A model generated the notes under the pieces. It saw nothing but the letters and a program-made list of their open reading frames with translations, ran no database searches and was not told where the DNA came from. 64,000 nucleotides of DNA. It comes from Oceanicoccus sp. GTDB lineage: Bacteria > Pseudomonadota > Gammaproteobacteria > Pseudomonadales > Dasaniaceae. Location: positions 1 to 64,000 of the forward strand of contig NZ_JAQWFR010000006.1 of NCBI RefSeq assembly GCF_029238675.1, in the 5' to 3' direction. Positions 19,437 to 30,043 of the stretch are shown one piece after another. The stretch's first letter is position 1. The number at the start of each line of letters is the position of its first letter. A program made the translations under genes and the position numbers.

Positions 19437-20462
19437 ATGACTAGCACCGCTTTGCCCCCGGCTATCTTTTTAATGGGACCTACTGCCTCAGGTAAAACTG
19501 ACTTGGCGATTCAACTCTGCCAGCAATTATCCTGTGAAATTATCAGTGTAGATTCGGCGCTGATTTACCGGGATATGGATATAGGTTCTGCCAAGCCTTC
19601 AGCGGAGGAGTTAACACGGGCTCCTCACCGTTTAATTAATATTCTCGATGTTGCCGAAAGCTATTCCGCTGCGGACTTTCGGGCTGATGCCTTGCGTGAA
19701 ATGGCGGAGATTACAGCGCGGGGTAATATCCCTTTGCTAGTGGGTGGCACCATGCTGTATTTCAAAGCCCTGATTGAGGGTATGGCAGAAATGCCGGAAG
19801 CCGATACCAGTATTCGCGAAGGTATTGAACAAGAGGCCAAGCAGCATGGCTGGCCCTATGTACATGCCCAGCTGGATGAGGTTGATCCAGAGTCCGCTGC
19901 CCGAATCCATCCCAATCACTCCCAGCGGATTGAGCGTGCCCTTGAAGTCTATCGCGCCTCCGGTATGACCATGACCGAGCACCACCAGCGCCATCAAGAG
20001 CAACAACAACAGCCGGGCTATCAACAGACTATCTTGCCTTATGATGTTATCCAATTAGCGATAGCGCCTCTCGATAGAACCATCCTGCACCGTCGTATCG
20101 AAAAAAGATTTCACCTAATGTTGGAACAAGGCTTTGAAAAGGAGGTCACAGCATTGCGCCAGCGCGAGGACCTGCATCTGGATTTGCCCTCTATGCGGGC
20201 GGTTGGCTACCGGCAGATGTGGCAGTATCTTGATGGCGAGCTGGACCATCCCGCTATGGTTGAGCGTGGCATTATTGCTACCAGGCAATTGGCTAAACGT
20301 CAGTTCACCTGGCTCAATGGCTGGGAAGATTTGCACTGGCTGCATACCGATGAGCAAGGGTTGCTAGTCAGTAGTGAGCAAACAGCCGTTCAGGTTTCTG
20401 GTTTGCAGGGCCAGCCACCATTGGCAATGGCGTTGAAATATCTTAGTCCTTTGACTACCTAA
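19437..20462 (+). CDS. miaA: tRNA dimethylallyltransferase MiaA
   Basis: 341 residues. The P-loop is [12 protein letters not shown], with [18 protein letters not shown] and [11 protein letters not shown] characteristic of the family. It adds the isopentenyl group to A37 of UNN-decoding tRNAs. It lies upstream of hfq, hflX and hflKC in the conserved order. Confidence 0.96.
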   Translation: MTSTALPPAIFLMGPTASGKTDLAIQLCQQLSCEIISVDSALIYRDMDIGSAKPSAEELTRAPHRLINILDVAESYSAADFRADALREMAEITARGNIPLLVGGTMLYFKALIEGMAEMPEADTSIREGIEQEAKQHGWPYVHAQLDEVDPESAARIHPNHSQRIERALEVYRASGMTMTEHHQRHQEQQQQPGYQQTILPYDVIQLAIAPLDRTILHRRIEKRFHLMLEQGFEKEVTALRQREDLHLDLPSMRAVGYRQMWQYLDGELDHPAMVERGIIATRQLAKRQFTWLNGWEDLHWLHTDEQGLLVSSEQTAVQVSGLQGQPPLAMALKYLSPLTT

Positions 20463-20638
20463 GGCTATGATTTGGGCTATACTTGCACTGCTAAAGATCT
20501 TTAAGCACTGATTTGCCGTATAGCTAGCGTCAGCTGATATCCAGTAATAAAAGCAAATGATTAGAAGCAAAGAAAAAATTTAGGTCTCATTTATTATTAT
20601 TATTTTTGGCCCCATTTGGGCTTTTAAGGAGAAATACC

Positions 20639-20878
20639 ATGTCAAAAGGGCATACGTTACAAGACCCTTATTTGAATGTGTTACGTAAAGAGCGGGTTCC
20701 AGTTTCTATTTACCTCGTTAACGGCATCAAGCTGCAAGGGCAGATCGAGTCCTTTGACCAGTTTGTCGTGCTATTAAAAAACACCGTGAGCCAGATGGTT
20801 TATAAGCATGCTATCTCTACCGTGGTACCTTCGCGGGTAGTGCGCATGCCAATGCCTGATCAAGATGGCGATAGCTAA
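20639..20878 (+). CDS. hfq: RNA chaperone Hfq
   Basis: 79 residues from ATG 20639, preceded by a strong AAGGAG at 20625-20630. The track's earlier start at 20606 is upstream of this site and unlikely. Sm1 ([22 protein letters not shown]) and Sm2 ([12 protein letters not shown]) are intact. The C-terminal tail is short. Hexameric RNA chaperone for sRNA regulation. hflX begins 32 bp later. Confidence 0.97.
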   Translation: MSKGHTLQDPYLNVLRKERVPVSIYLVNGIKLQGQIESFDQFVVLLKNTVSQMVYKHAISTVVPSRVVRMPMPDQDGDS

Positions 20879-20910
20879 AAGCAACCAGCGGCGCTATTTG
20901 AGACTAAACG

Positions 20911-22221
20911 TTGTTTTTTGAACGTCCCGATACAGGTGAGCGGGCAGTGCTTGTTCACCTTGACCTTCGTCATGAGTCAGAGCGTGAAGATCCTCGGGAG
21001 TTTGAGGAGCTAGTCCTATCGGCGGGTGCTGACCCGGTGGTTTTAATTGGCGGCCAGCGCACATCACCTACCCCACGTTATTTTGTTGGTTCCGGCAAGC
21101 TGGAAGAAATTCGCACGCAAGTCAGTTTGCAAAATGCCGAAATTGTTCTGTTTAATCATGCTTTATCCCCTAGCCAAGAACGCAATTTAGAAGCCGAGCT
21201 GAAATGTCGGGTGCTTGACCGCACCGGTTTGATTCTGGATATCTTTGCCCAGCGTGCCCGTACCCATGAGGGTAAATTGCAGGTGGAGTTGGCCCAGCTA
21301 CAACATATGTCGACGCGATTAGTACGCGGCTGGACTCACCTTGAGCGGCAGAAGGGGGGTATCGGCTTAAGAGGGCCGGGTGAAACTCAGCTGGAAACTG
21401 ACCGCCGCTTACTGCGCGCACGGATCAAATCCATTACCAAGCGTCTGGACAAGGTTAGATGCCAGCGTGACCAGGGCAGAAGGGCGCGCAGCCGTGCAGC
21501 AATCCCTACCGTTTCACTGGTGGGATATACCAATGCGGGTAAATCCACCCTGTTTAATAGCATGACCGATTCCGAGGTTTATGCCGCCGACCAATTATTT
21601 GCCACCCTTGATCCTACTCTCAGAAGGATTTCAATTTCAGATTTTGGCCCCATTGTATTGGCAGATACGGTGGGCTTTATCCGGCATTTGCCCCACAAGC
21701 TGGTAGAGGCCTTTCGCGCCACCCTTGAAGAGGCAGCCCAGTCAGACCTGTTAGTGCATGTAATTGATTGCGCCGATGAAGAGCGCGCTGACAATATTGC
21801 CCAGGTCGAAATCGTGTTGAAAGAGATTGGGGCAGACACCATCCCCCGGTTGGAAGTCTTCAATAAAATTGACTTATTAGAGGCTGAGCCGCGTATTGAT
21901 TATGATCAGGACGGAATTCCAAGGCGGGTTTGGCTATCAGCCCAGCAGTCCAGGGGCATCCCGTTATTAACCGAGGCCTTGGCCGAATGGTTGGGTGATG
22001 ACCTTGTGCATGGCGAGCTTACCTTGCAGGCTGATCAAGGCCGTTTAAGAGCGGCGTTTTATGAGCAAAATGCGGTCGTTGTAGAAAACTATGACGATCA
22101 GGGCTTAAGCCAATTAGAAGTGCGCCTGCCCAAGTCGGACTTTTGCCGTATTGTCAGCGCCCAACAGTTAGACCCTGAAGTGCTGCTGGCAACCATGGCT
22201 AAAGGCCAAACAGGCAACTAA
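20911..22221 (+). CDS. hflX: GTPase HflX
   Basis: 436 residues from a TTG start (FFERPDTGERAVLVHLDL, the conserved N-terminus). The N-terminal HflX domain and coiled coil precede the G domain: G1 GYTNAGKSTLFN, G3 DTVGFIRHLPH, G4 NKIDLL. It binds ribosomes and rescues stalled or heat-damaged ones. It sits in the hfq-hflX-hflK-hflC run. Confidence 0.95.
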   Translation: MFFERPDTGERAVLVHLDLRHESEREDPREFEELVLSAGADPVVLIGGQRTSPTPRYFVGSGKLEEIRTQVSLQNAEIVLFNHALSPSQERNLEAELKCRVLDRTGLILDIFAQRARTHEGKLQVELAQLQHMSTRLVRGWTHLERQKGGIGLRGPGETQLETDRRLLRARIKSITKRLDKVRCQRDQGRRARSRAAIPTVSLVGYTNAGKSTLFNSMTDSEVYAADQLFATLDPTLRRISISDFGPIVLADTVGFIRHLPHKLVEAFRATLEEAAQSDLLVHVIDCADEERADNIAQVEIVLKEIGADTIPRLEVFNKIDLLEAEPRIDYDQDGIPRRVWLSAQQSRGIPLLTEALAEWLGDDLVHGELTLQADQGRLRAAFYEQNAVVVENYDDQGLSQLEVRLPKSDFCRIVSAQQLDPEVLLATMAKGQTGN

Positions 22222-22337
22222 AGGCGACGCAGGCTCTGGAAATTTGATAGACTGCATCGCAACTACCCTGGCTACCGTGACCGATAGTCAGGCAAATAAC
22301 GATTTATAAACTTTTACCTTAGTAATGGGAGAGTACA

Positions 22338-23507
22338 ATGGCCTGGAATGAACCGGGTGGGGGCGATAATAAAGACCCCTGGAATAGCAACAACAATAAC
22401 AATGGCGGCAACCGCAACGATGGCCCGCCAGACTTGGACGAAGCGTTCAAGAAGCTACAGGACAAGCTTAACGGCATGTTTGGTGGCGGCGGCTCCGGCA
22501 GCGGTGGCGGTTCAGGTAGCGCTGATATCAGCGGCAGCTTTATCGTGCTGGTGCTCGGTATTATCGCGATTATCTGGGGTGCCATGGGTATCTACCAGGT
22601 CGATGAAAAAGACCGTGCCGTAGTCCTGCGCTTTGGTAAATATATGGATACCCTGGGCCCAGGCCTGCACTGGAATCCACCCTTGGTCGATAATAAGTTT
22701 ATCGTCAATATCACAGAGGAACGTCAATATCCTTCCCGTGGCTTGATGCTGACCAAAGATGAAAATATTGTTGAGTTGCCTTTGACGGTGCAATACAACA
22801 TTGCCGATCCCAAAGCCTTTGTACTGAATGTTAAAAATCCTGAGCTGAGTTTACAGCAGGCCAGTGACAGTGCCCTGCGCCATGTAGTGGGCAGCAGTCG
22901 ATTGGATGATGTTGTTTCCGTGGGTCGTGAGCAAATTGGTGTTGATGTACAAGTTCGCTTGCAGGAATATCTCGATAGCTATGGCACCGGTATTCAAGTG
23001 GTTAAGATCAATATCCAGGAAGCCAAGCCACCGACGGAAGTGAAAGAAGCTTACGATGATGTTATCAAAGCCCGGGAAGACCAGGAGCGTTTGATTAACG
23101 AAGCCCAGGCTTATTCCAACGGTATTATTCCGGAGTCTCGCGGTAAAGCTCAGCGTATTATCGAAGAGGCCAGTGGTTATAAAGCTAAGGTCATCGTTGA
23201 AGCCAAGGGTGAAGCCACCCGTTTTGAAAACCTGTTGACCGAATATAAAAAAGCCCCGGAAGTTACCCGCGAGCGTTTATACCTCGATGCGGTTCAGGAC
23301 GTGATGAGCAAAAGCTCAAAAGTGCTGGTCGATATCGAGGGCGGCAATAATATGATGTATCTACCACTGGATAAACTGGTTCAGCAGCGCAACGAGTCAG
23401 ATGTTGCACCGACTGTGTCTGGTATGAATATCAGTGATATCGCCGATGAAGTGATTAAAAAGCTGCGCCGTGATCAATCGGCCAACCGCAGCAGGGGGAC
23501 ACGTTAA
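22338..23507 (+). CDS. hflK: FtsH protease modulator HflK
   Basis: 389 residues. The first 75 residues are low-complexity Gly/Asn/Asp/Ser (N and G runs), followed by one membrane helix (FIVLVLGIIAIIWGAMGIYQV) and a periplasmic SPFH/band-7 domain, then a coiled-coil region. It forms a complex with HflC around FtsH at the inner membrane. Its TAA overlaps the hflC ATG by 1 bp. Confidence 0.95.
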   Translation: MAWNEPGGGDNKDPWNSNNNNNGGNRNDGPPDLDEAFKKLQDKLNGMFGGGGSGSGGGSGSADISGSFIVLVLGIIAIIWGAMGIYQVDEKDRAVVLRFGKYMDTLGPGLHWNPPLVDNKFIVNITEERQYPSRGLMLTKDENIVELPLTVQYNIADPKAFVLNVKNPELSLQQASDSALRHVVGSSRLDDVVSVGREQIGVDVQVRLQEYLDSYGTGIQVVKINIQEAKPPTEVKEAYDDVIKAREDQERLINEAQAYSNGIIPESRGKAQRIIEEASGYKAKVIVEAKGEATRFENLLTEYKKAPEVTRERLYLDAVQDVMSKSSKVLVDIEGGNNMMYLPLDKLVQQRNESDVAPTVSGMNISDIADEVIKKLRRDQSANRSRGTR

Positions 23508-24379
23508 TGAATCGATTAATTCCTGTATTTATATTAGTGTTTTTGGCAGTCATTATTGCTGACAGCAGTCTCTATGTGGTTAAAGAAACCGAACGTGCGG
23601 TTAAATTACGTTTTGGTCGTTTGATTGATACTGATATTAAGCCAGGCCTGCATATCAAAATGCCTTTGGCGGATGATATTCGCAAGTTTGATGCCCGGGT
23701 GATGACTCTGGATGCCCAGCCAGAAAGCTTCCTGACGGTACAGAAAAAACGTCTCATCGTTGATTCTTTTGCCAAATGGCGTATCGCCGATGTAGATACC
23801 TACTATAAGGCCACTGGTGGTAACGAAGCTCAGGCCATGAACCGTTTAGCCAAGCGTGTTAACGATGGCCTGCGGAATGAGTTTGGTACCCGTACCCTGA
23901 ATGAGGTGGTGTCTGGTGAACGTGACATTCTGATGAAGGATATCAAAGACGGCCTGAACGAGCGTGTTAAGGAGTCGTTAGGTGTTGAAGTGGTTGATGT
24001 CCGGGTTAAGCGTATTGATCTACCCCCTGAGGTTAGCGATGCGGTATTCCGCCGGATGCAGGCTGAACGGGAAAAAGAAGCCCGCGAACTGCGTTCCGAG
24101 GGTCTTGAGGAAGCTGAAAAGATCCGTTCATCAGCTGAACGTGAAAAGACCATCATTGAAGCTACTGCCTATAGTGAAGCCGAGTTACTCCGAGGTGAGG
24201 GCGATGCCCAGGCCGCAGCGACCTACGCCGCAGCCTACAGCAAAGACCCTGAGTTCTATGCCTTTGTGCGTAGCTTGAATGCCTATCGCTCATCCTTTAA
24301 GGATAAGGGCGATATTATGCTGGTTGATCCCCAGAGTGACTTCTTTAAGTACCTGAACGATAGTAAAGCTGGCCGCTAA
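23507..24379 (+). CDS. hflC: FtsH protease modulator HflC
   Basis: 290 residues. One N-terminal helix (PVFILVFLAVIIADSSLYVV) precedes an SPFH domain (ERAVKLRFGRL) and the Glu/Arg-rich coiled coil typical of HflC. Partner of HflK in regulating FtsH. A palindromic element and a terminator-like hairpin follow before hisZ. Confidence 0.95.
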   Translation: MNRLIPVFILVFLAVIIADSSLYVVKETERAVKLRFGRLIDTDIKPGLHIKMPLADDIRKFDARVMTLDAQPESFLTVQKKRLIVDSFAKWRIADVDTYYKATGGNEAQAMNRLAKRVNDGLRNEFGTRTLNEVVSGERDILMKDIKDGLNERVKESLGVEVVDVRVKRIDLPPEVSDAVFRRMQAEREKEARELRSEGLEEAEKIRSSAEREKTIIEATAYSEAELLRGEGDAQAAATYAAAYSKDPEFYAFVRSLNAYRSSFKDKGDIMLVDPQSDFFKYLNDSKAGR

Positions 24380-24391
24380 GCCTCCCACTTT

Positions 24392-24487
24392 GTCGTCCCC
24401 GCGGAGGCGGGGACCCAGCCTGCATGCTGCTATTTCCGCTAAAGCGGAACACTACAGCACTGGATTCCCGCCTGCGCGGGAATGACG
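24392..24487. repeat. Palindromic element, copy 2 (orientation B)
   Basis: The left arm is diverged (GTCGTCCCCGCGGAGGCGGG) and the right arm canonical (ATTCCCGCCTGCGCGGGAAT). The central hairpin ATTTCCGCTAAAGCGGAA is slightly damaged. It lies between hflC and hisZ. Confidence 0.88.
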
Positions 24488-24532
24488 TGGGTAGAGTAGC
24501 CAAAACTTACGAAAAATGTGTTAGAATCCCGC

Positions 24533-24588
24533 AAACCGAGCAGCGTCATGAGTTACAAGCCAAAATCATGATATTGCGCGGTTTTTTT
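24533..24588 (+). terminator. Hairpin with T7 tract upstream of hisZ (terminator or attenuator)
   Basis: AAACCG pairs with CGGTTT and TCATGA with TCATGA (with internal bulges), followed directly by TTTTTTT. It lies 34 bp before the hisZ ATG. It could end hflKC transcription or act as an attenuator for hisZ-purA. Confidence 0.55.
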
Positions 24589-24622
24589 GTGCTTGATGAT
24601 CTTTCACTTTCCTGGATTGAAT

Positions 24623-25819
24623 ATGACCATTGCTGATCGTTGGTTGTTACCCGATGGCGTTGAAGAACTGCTGCCTGAACAGGCTGCGCAGGTAGAAGCC
24701 CTGCGCCGCAAGTTACTCGACCTCTATGATAGCTGGGGCTATGAGTTGGTAATCCCCCCGCTGATTGAATTTACCGAGTCCCTGTTGGTGGGCCTTGAGC
24801 ATGATATCGATATCCAGACCTTTAAAGTGGTAGACCAGCTCAGTGGTCGTACTATGGGTATTCGCGCCGATATCACCCCGCAGACAGCCCGTATTGATGC
24901 CCATAGCCTGAACCGTGAAGGTCCGGTGCGTCTTTGTTATGCCGGCAGCGTACTGCACACCAAACCCAAATCCCTGATGGCTTCCCGTTCCCCCATACAA
25001 CTGGGCGCAGAACTCTATGGCGATGCCACCATTGGTGCTGATATTGAAGTTATCAGCCTGATGCTGGAAACCTTGCGGGCCGCCAGTGTCGAGCAGATTA
25101 CCCTGGACCTTGGCCATGTCAGTATTTACCGCGCTCTGGTAGCACAGGCGGAATTAGATGATGATACCGAGCAGCAGTTATCCGATGCCCTGCAGCGCAA
25201 ATCCAGCGTTGATATTGAAGCGGCGATTGCCAATGGCATTAACGATCCTGCGCTGGCCGATATGATGCGCGCACTTAGCCAGTTAAATGGTGATCGCTCA
25301 GTACTTGATCGGGCCAAAACCGAATTAGCTAACGCGCCAGTAGAAGTCGCCCAAGCGATTGATGATCTGGCCAATGTGGCAGACCAGATTGCCGCCAGAA
25401 TGCCCGGCGTTAATCTCTATTTTGATTTAAGCGAATTACGCGGTTATCACTACCACACCGGTTTAGTGTTTGCTGCCTTAGCTCCCGGGCATGGCCAGGC
25501 TGTTGCCAATGGTGGTCGCTATGATGATATCGGCGAAGTGTTTGGTCGTGCCAGGCCAGCTACCGGTTTTAATACCGACTTAAAAGCACTGCTAAGTTAT
25601 TTATCCGCTGATGATAGCGTGCAAGTAGTTGAGAGTATTTTTGCTCCCGACAGCAGCACACTATCCGCAGCAGACAGTTTGTCATTATGGCAAACGGTAC
25701 AAACATTAAGAGCCGAAGGCGAGCGGGTGGTTTGCGCTTTGTCCGGGCAAACCTCAGCCCCTGATTGTAATCGCTATCTGCAATTACAAAATGGCCAGTG
25801 GCTGACTGTTAATTATTAG
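24623..25819 (+). CDS. hisZ: ATP phosphoribosyltransferase regulatory subunit HisZ
   Basis: 398 residues from ATG 24623 ([18 protein letters not shown]), preferred to the track start 12 codons upstream. It resembles the class II histidyl-tRNA synthetase catalytic core ([30 protein letters not shown]) without the anticodon-binding domain. It allosterically supports the short form of HisG in the first step of histidine synthesis. The hisZ-purA pairing is conserved. Confidence 0.93.
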   Translation: MTIADRWLLPDGVEELLPEQAAQVEALRRKLLDLYDSWGYELVIPPLIEFTESLLVGLEHDIDIQTFKVVDQLSGRTMGIRADITPQTARIDAHSLNREGPVRLCYAGSVLHTKPKSLMASRSPIQLGAELYGDATIGADIEVISLMLETLRAASVEQITLDLGHVSIYRALVAQAELDDDTEQQLSDALQRKSSVDIEAAIANGINDPALADMMRALSQLNGDRSVLDRAKTELANAPVEVAQAIDDLANVADQIAARMPGVNLYFDLSELRGYHYHTGLVFAALAPGHGQAVANGGRYDDIGEVFGRARPATGFNTDLKALLSYLSADDSVQVVESIFAPDSSTLSAADSLSLWQTVQTLRAEGERVVCALSGQTSAPDCNRYLQLQNGQWLTVNY

Positions 25820-25851
25820 TTTTGGAAACATGTAATCCAGAACAACCTTAA

Positions 25852-27165
<1,314 letters not shown>

Positions 27166-27175
27166 ATAAACCCCC

Positions 27176-27276
27176 GTCGTTCCCGCGAATGCGGGAACCC
27201 AGTGCTGTAGATTTCCGCTAAAGCGGAAATAACAGCATAATCATGCAGTCTGGATCCCCGCCTGCGCGGGGATGAC
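27176..27276. repeat. Palindromic element, copy 3 (orientation A)
   Basis: It starts 10 bp after the purA stop, with arms GTCGTTCCCGCGAATGCGGG and ATCCCCGCCTGCGCGGGGAT. The central hairpin ATTTCCGCTAAAGCGGAAAT is perfect and followed by AACAGCA. It probably forms the 3' end of the purA transcript. Confidence 0.9.
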
Positions 27277-27292
27277 ATCTTGTTAGGTCGGC

Positions 27293-27326
27293 TCACCTAT
27301 CACCTATCACCTATCACCTATCACCT
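27293..27326. repeat. Heptamer tandem repeat (TCACCTA) at the end of the GGDEF gene
   Basis: Four exact copies of TCACCTA and a partial fifth. The repeat overlaps the last codons and TGA stop of the leftward GGDEF gene (stop 27307-27309), so copy-number change would alter only the final residues and stop position. Confidence 0.9.
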
Positions 27327-28320
27327 GATCTTTACCCTGTTGCTTGGCTGTGTACATCAACTTATCAACCCGGTCAAAAAAGTCATCAAGATCTTCTCCA
27401 TGACGGAAGCAAGATACACCAAAGGATGCTGTGATGCGTCCAATCACTTTGCCGTTGGACCCTGTCGTTAATTGCCTGGCCACTACAGCTTTACGTAAGT
27501 TTTCTGCGACACGCATAGCGCCTTCAAAATTGGTGTCGGGAAGAATAATCGCAAACTCTTCGCCGCCGTAACGGGCGAGGATATCATTGCCTCTAACGTT
27601 TTTTCCTAATGTTGAAGCAATAAATTTTAAAATCTTATCGCCAATCTGGTGGCCAAAGGTATCATTGATGCGTTTGAAATCATCAATATCCAAAACCACC
27701 AGCGCACAACTACTGCCTTCTTCGGTCGCTTTTTCTGTGGCATTTTTTAGTGCTACGTCATAGCCGCGGCGATTAATAATTTGGGTTAACGAATCAGTCA
27801 GCGCATCATTGCCCAAACGATTAACATCTTGGCGCAGTGTTGAAATTTCATCGGACAAATTATGTAAGGTTGTTTGAATATTGGAATTTACATTGTGCGC
27901 TTGCCTGGCTTGATCTGTCACTGTAGTGACAATTTCTTTTACTTCTCCAATAGAGGGATTGTTATCCAGCTTTCTAATACATTCGTTGAGCTTGTCACTA
28001 AATTGATTGGATGAGGAGTCCCACTCTTTTAGATGACCAACCATAACATTGAGCATGTCACCAATAGCAATACGGGTGTCGTCAATATCTCGTTGGTCGT
28101 GGCTGGCAATATGCTGAATAAATAATTTTTGACAGACAGCCTCATTGATCGCCTTTTGTTGGATGATCATAGTGTCAATATCGTTATTAAGCTGATCAAT
28201 AGAGCCGGCGGCATATTCAAACCACAGCCGATAATTGTCAGGTACAGGACTGAGTTTATAATTGTCCAGATTCTCAAGCGTGGAATTCAGCAAGAGTTTA
28301 GCTTGAAGCTTGTTGTGCAT
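27307..28320 (-). CDS. Diguanylate cyclase (GGDEF domain)
   Basis: 337 residues. The N-terminal 165 residues are helical with no recognised sensor domain and no membrane helix. The C-terminal GGDEF domain has DIDDFKRINDTFGHQIGD and the active loop GGEEF (252-256). The inhibitory-site motif RGND (243-246) sits five residues upstream, so product inhibition by c-di-GMP is likely. Cytoplasmic synthesis of c-di-GMP. It lies alone between purA and hexR. Confidence 0.92.
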   Translation of the reverse strand: MHNKLQAKLLLNSTLENLDNYKLSPVPDNYRLWFEYAAGSIDQLNNDIDTMIIQQKAINEAVCQKLFIQHIASHDQRDIDDTRIAIGDMLNVMVGHLKEWDSSSNQFSDKLNECIRKLDNNPSIGEVKEIVTTVTDQARQAHNVNSNIQTTLHNLSDEISTLRQDVNRLGNDALTDSLTQIINRRGYDVALKNATEKATEEGSSCALVVLDIDDFKRINDTFGHQIGDKILKFIASTLGKNVRGNDILARYGGEEFAIILPDTNFEGAMRVAENLRKAVVARQLTTGSNGKVIGRITASFGVSCFRHGEDLDDFFDRVDKLMYTAKQQGKDQVIGDR

Positions 28321-28433
28321 TAAATGATTATTCCCTGTGTGCGCTATTGCTTAGGCTTATCCAATCCTGATCTATCCTGCATGGTCGATTGTAGGGCATT
28401 TTGCTGGCAACGTTAAGTCAACGGTGCGCAGAA

Positions 28434-29276
28434 TTAGCTAATCTTGGTATCTTCCAGACTGTGCTTGATGGTCTTTAATTGCTGGTCAACCGCGGGTCCC
28501 TTTTGCAGCGCTAACCCGGTGGCCAAAATATCAATAATAGTCAGGATAATAATGCGGGTTGTCATAGGTACATAAATCGTGGTGTCTTCCAGTTCGTTGC
28601 CCGATGTTATGGTGATATCCGCCAGCTCCCCCAGTGGGGATTGGGGGTGGGTAATCGCAATGACTTTCGCTTTGCTCTGCCGGGCAATCCTGGCCACCTC
28701 TATCATCGACTCGGTGCGACCGGTAAATGAAAATAGCAAAATGGCTGTTTCTTCATTGGCCGCGGCAGCAGCCATCCGCTGCATCAGGTGATCTTCATAG
28801 GCGATAGTGGGGGTGCCTAAGCGAAACAGCTTATGCTGGGCATCCTTGGCAATTGCAGCTGCGCCACCCATACCAAAAATTTCAATCCGCTTGGCCTGGC
28901 CCAGGGCTGCAACGGCTTGCTCAATAGCTTCGGTTGGTAAATTTCCCCGAAGATATTCCAGGGCAGCCTGATTGGCGTTAATACGTTTTTCTATATAACT
29001 GGCTGCACTATCCCCTGTTGATACAGCCTCACTGATAAATGAGCTATTGCTGACTAAGCTCCTGGCCAGTTGCACTTTAAACTCAGGAAAACTGGTACAA
29101 CCCAATGTTTTGCAAAACCGTGAGATCATTGGGTCACTGACCTGTGCCAATCGCGCCAGATCCGCCGTGGTGCTATTCACCGCTGCCTCCGGGTCTGCCA
29201 AAATCGCTTCGCCAATACGTGACTCAGCCTTACTGAGGGAGGGCAGGGATTGCTTAAGGTGTGTCAGTATCGTCAT
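28434..29276 (-). CDS. hexR: RpiR/HexR family transcriptional regulator (HTH + SIS)
   Basis: 280 residues. The RpiR-type HTH covers about 1-77 (LSKAESRIGEAILADPEAAVNS, SDPMISRFCKTLGC) and a SIS sugar-phosphate domain about 125-255 (IEIFGMGGAAAIAKDAQHK). HexR responds to KDPG and controls central carbon genes in gammaproteobacteria. The assignment is strengthened by TGTAGTTAAATTACA, which fits my memory of the HexR operator, 36 bp upstream of its own start. It is not next to zwf/edd here. It could be another RpiR member. Confidence 0.8.
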   Translation of the reverse strand: MTILTHLKQSLPSLSKAESRIGEAILADPEAAVNSTTADLARLAQVSDPMISRFCKTLGCTSFPEFKVQLARSLVSNSSFISEAVSTGDSAASYIEKRINANQAALEYLRGNLPTEAIEQAVAALGQAKRIEIFGMGGAAAIAKDAQHKLFRLGTPTIAYEDHLMQRMAAAAANEETAILLFSFTGRTESMIEVARIARQSKAKVIAITHPQSPLGELADITITSGNELEDTTIYVPMTTRIIILTIIDILATGLALQKGPAVDQQLKTIKHSLEDTKIS

Positions 29277-29312
29277 AAGTCATGGGTCATTGATCATAGG
29301 TCATGGATCGCA

Positions 29313-29327
29313 TGTAGTTAAATTACA
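29313..29327. promoter_or_regulatory. Candidate HexR operator
   Basis: TGTAGTTAAATTACA is a near-palindrome matching the recalled HexR motif TGTARTWWWATTACA at every position. It lies 37-51 bp upstream of the hexR start, consistent with autoregulation. Confidence 0.65.
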
Positions 29328-29361
29328 TAAGATGCTGGTTGTTAATCGTTTTTTGAGTATA

Positions 29362-29387
29362 ACTGTTAATCCAGTTAAATTAACAGT
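29362..29387. promoter_or_regulatory. Perfect 9-bp dyad between hexR and the DUF4124 gene
   Basis: ACTGTTAAT and ATTAACAGT are exact inverted repeats around an 8-bp spacer. The spacer side includes GTTAAATTA, shared with the adjacent HexR-like site. It may be a second operator for a divergent promoter region. No T tract, so a terminator is less likely. Confidence 0.45.
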
Positions 29388-29533
29388 GGCGGAGAAGATG
29401 ATGGCAAAATTAAAAACTCAGACAACGTTGATCTGCGCAATTACGATTAATCTGGTGTCATAATAGGTGGCGATAATCAGTTAGGGCACTATCTCTCACT
29501 GTTTTTATCAGAGAAGCGTTAAAGGAGTAGTTG

Positions 29534-30043
29534 ATGAAGCGATTACATTCATTGAGCAAAGGGTTTTTCTGTTGGCTGCTTATTTTTTTACTACCGGCAA
29601 GTCCGGTCTTTGCTGAAATTTATAAGTGGGTAGATGAAGACGGCAAGGTGCACTTTGGTGACAAGCCAAAAGATGATGAAACAAGCCAGGCCAGTGAAAA
29701 GGTGGAATTACAACAAAACTATGTGCCCGGGGAGGGAATACCTGAAGAACAAATACAGGCCCAGAGAGACTTCCTGAGAAAAAAGGATGAGCAGCGAAAA
29801 CAACAAAAGCAGAACCGGGAGGCCGCTGCTTTAAAGCGTAAAGAACTACAAGCTGACTGCGACAGGATGCGCAATCAGTTGAAGGGTTATACCACCGCGA
29901 AAGTGGTGAGTGGACGAGTTCAGCGAAAGGAATACTTTACCGAAAACGGTGAACCGGTTACATCCAGGCGACAGGATGAAATAGTTGCAGAGTTGGAGAA
30001 GTCCATTAATAAAAAGTGCGGTACCACACCATTAAGGAATTAA
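29534..30043 (+). CDS. DUF4124 domain protein, exported
   Basis: 169 residues from ATG 29534 with AAAGGAG seven bases upstream (the track's TTG is one codon earlier). A signal peptide ends near SPVFA|EIYKW. It is followed by a DUF4124 motif (IYKWVDEDGKVHFGDKP) and a charged Gln/Lys/Glu coiled-coil stretch to the end, with two late cysteines. Probably periplasmic; function unknown. It overlaps the convergent oxidoreductase gene by 12 bp. Confidence 0.75.
   Translation: MKRLHSLSKGFFCWLLIFLLPASPVFAEIYKWVDEDGKVHFGDKPKDDETSQASEKVELQQNYVPGEGIPEEQIQAQRDFLRKKDEQRKQQKQNREAAALKRKELQADCDRMRNQLKGYTTAKVVSGRVQRKEYFTENGEPVTSRRQDEIVAELEKSINKKCGTTPLRN

Noticed and set aside
24424-24636. ORF with peptide LDSRLRGNDVG
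   Set aside because: It is a translation of palindromic copy 2, a typical spurious ORF from this repeat type, and runs into the hisZ leader.
27293-27326. Heptamer repeat as a CRISPR-like array
   Set aside because: Units are 7 bp with no spacers and no cas genes nearby.
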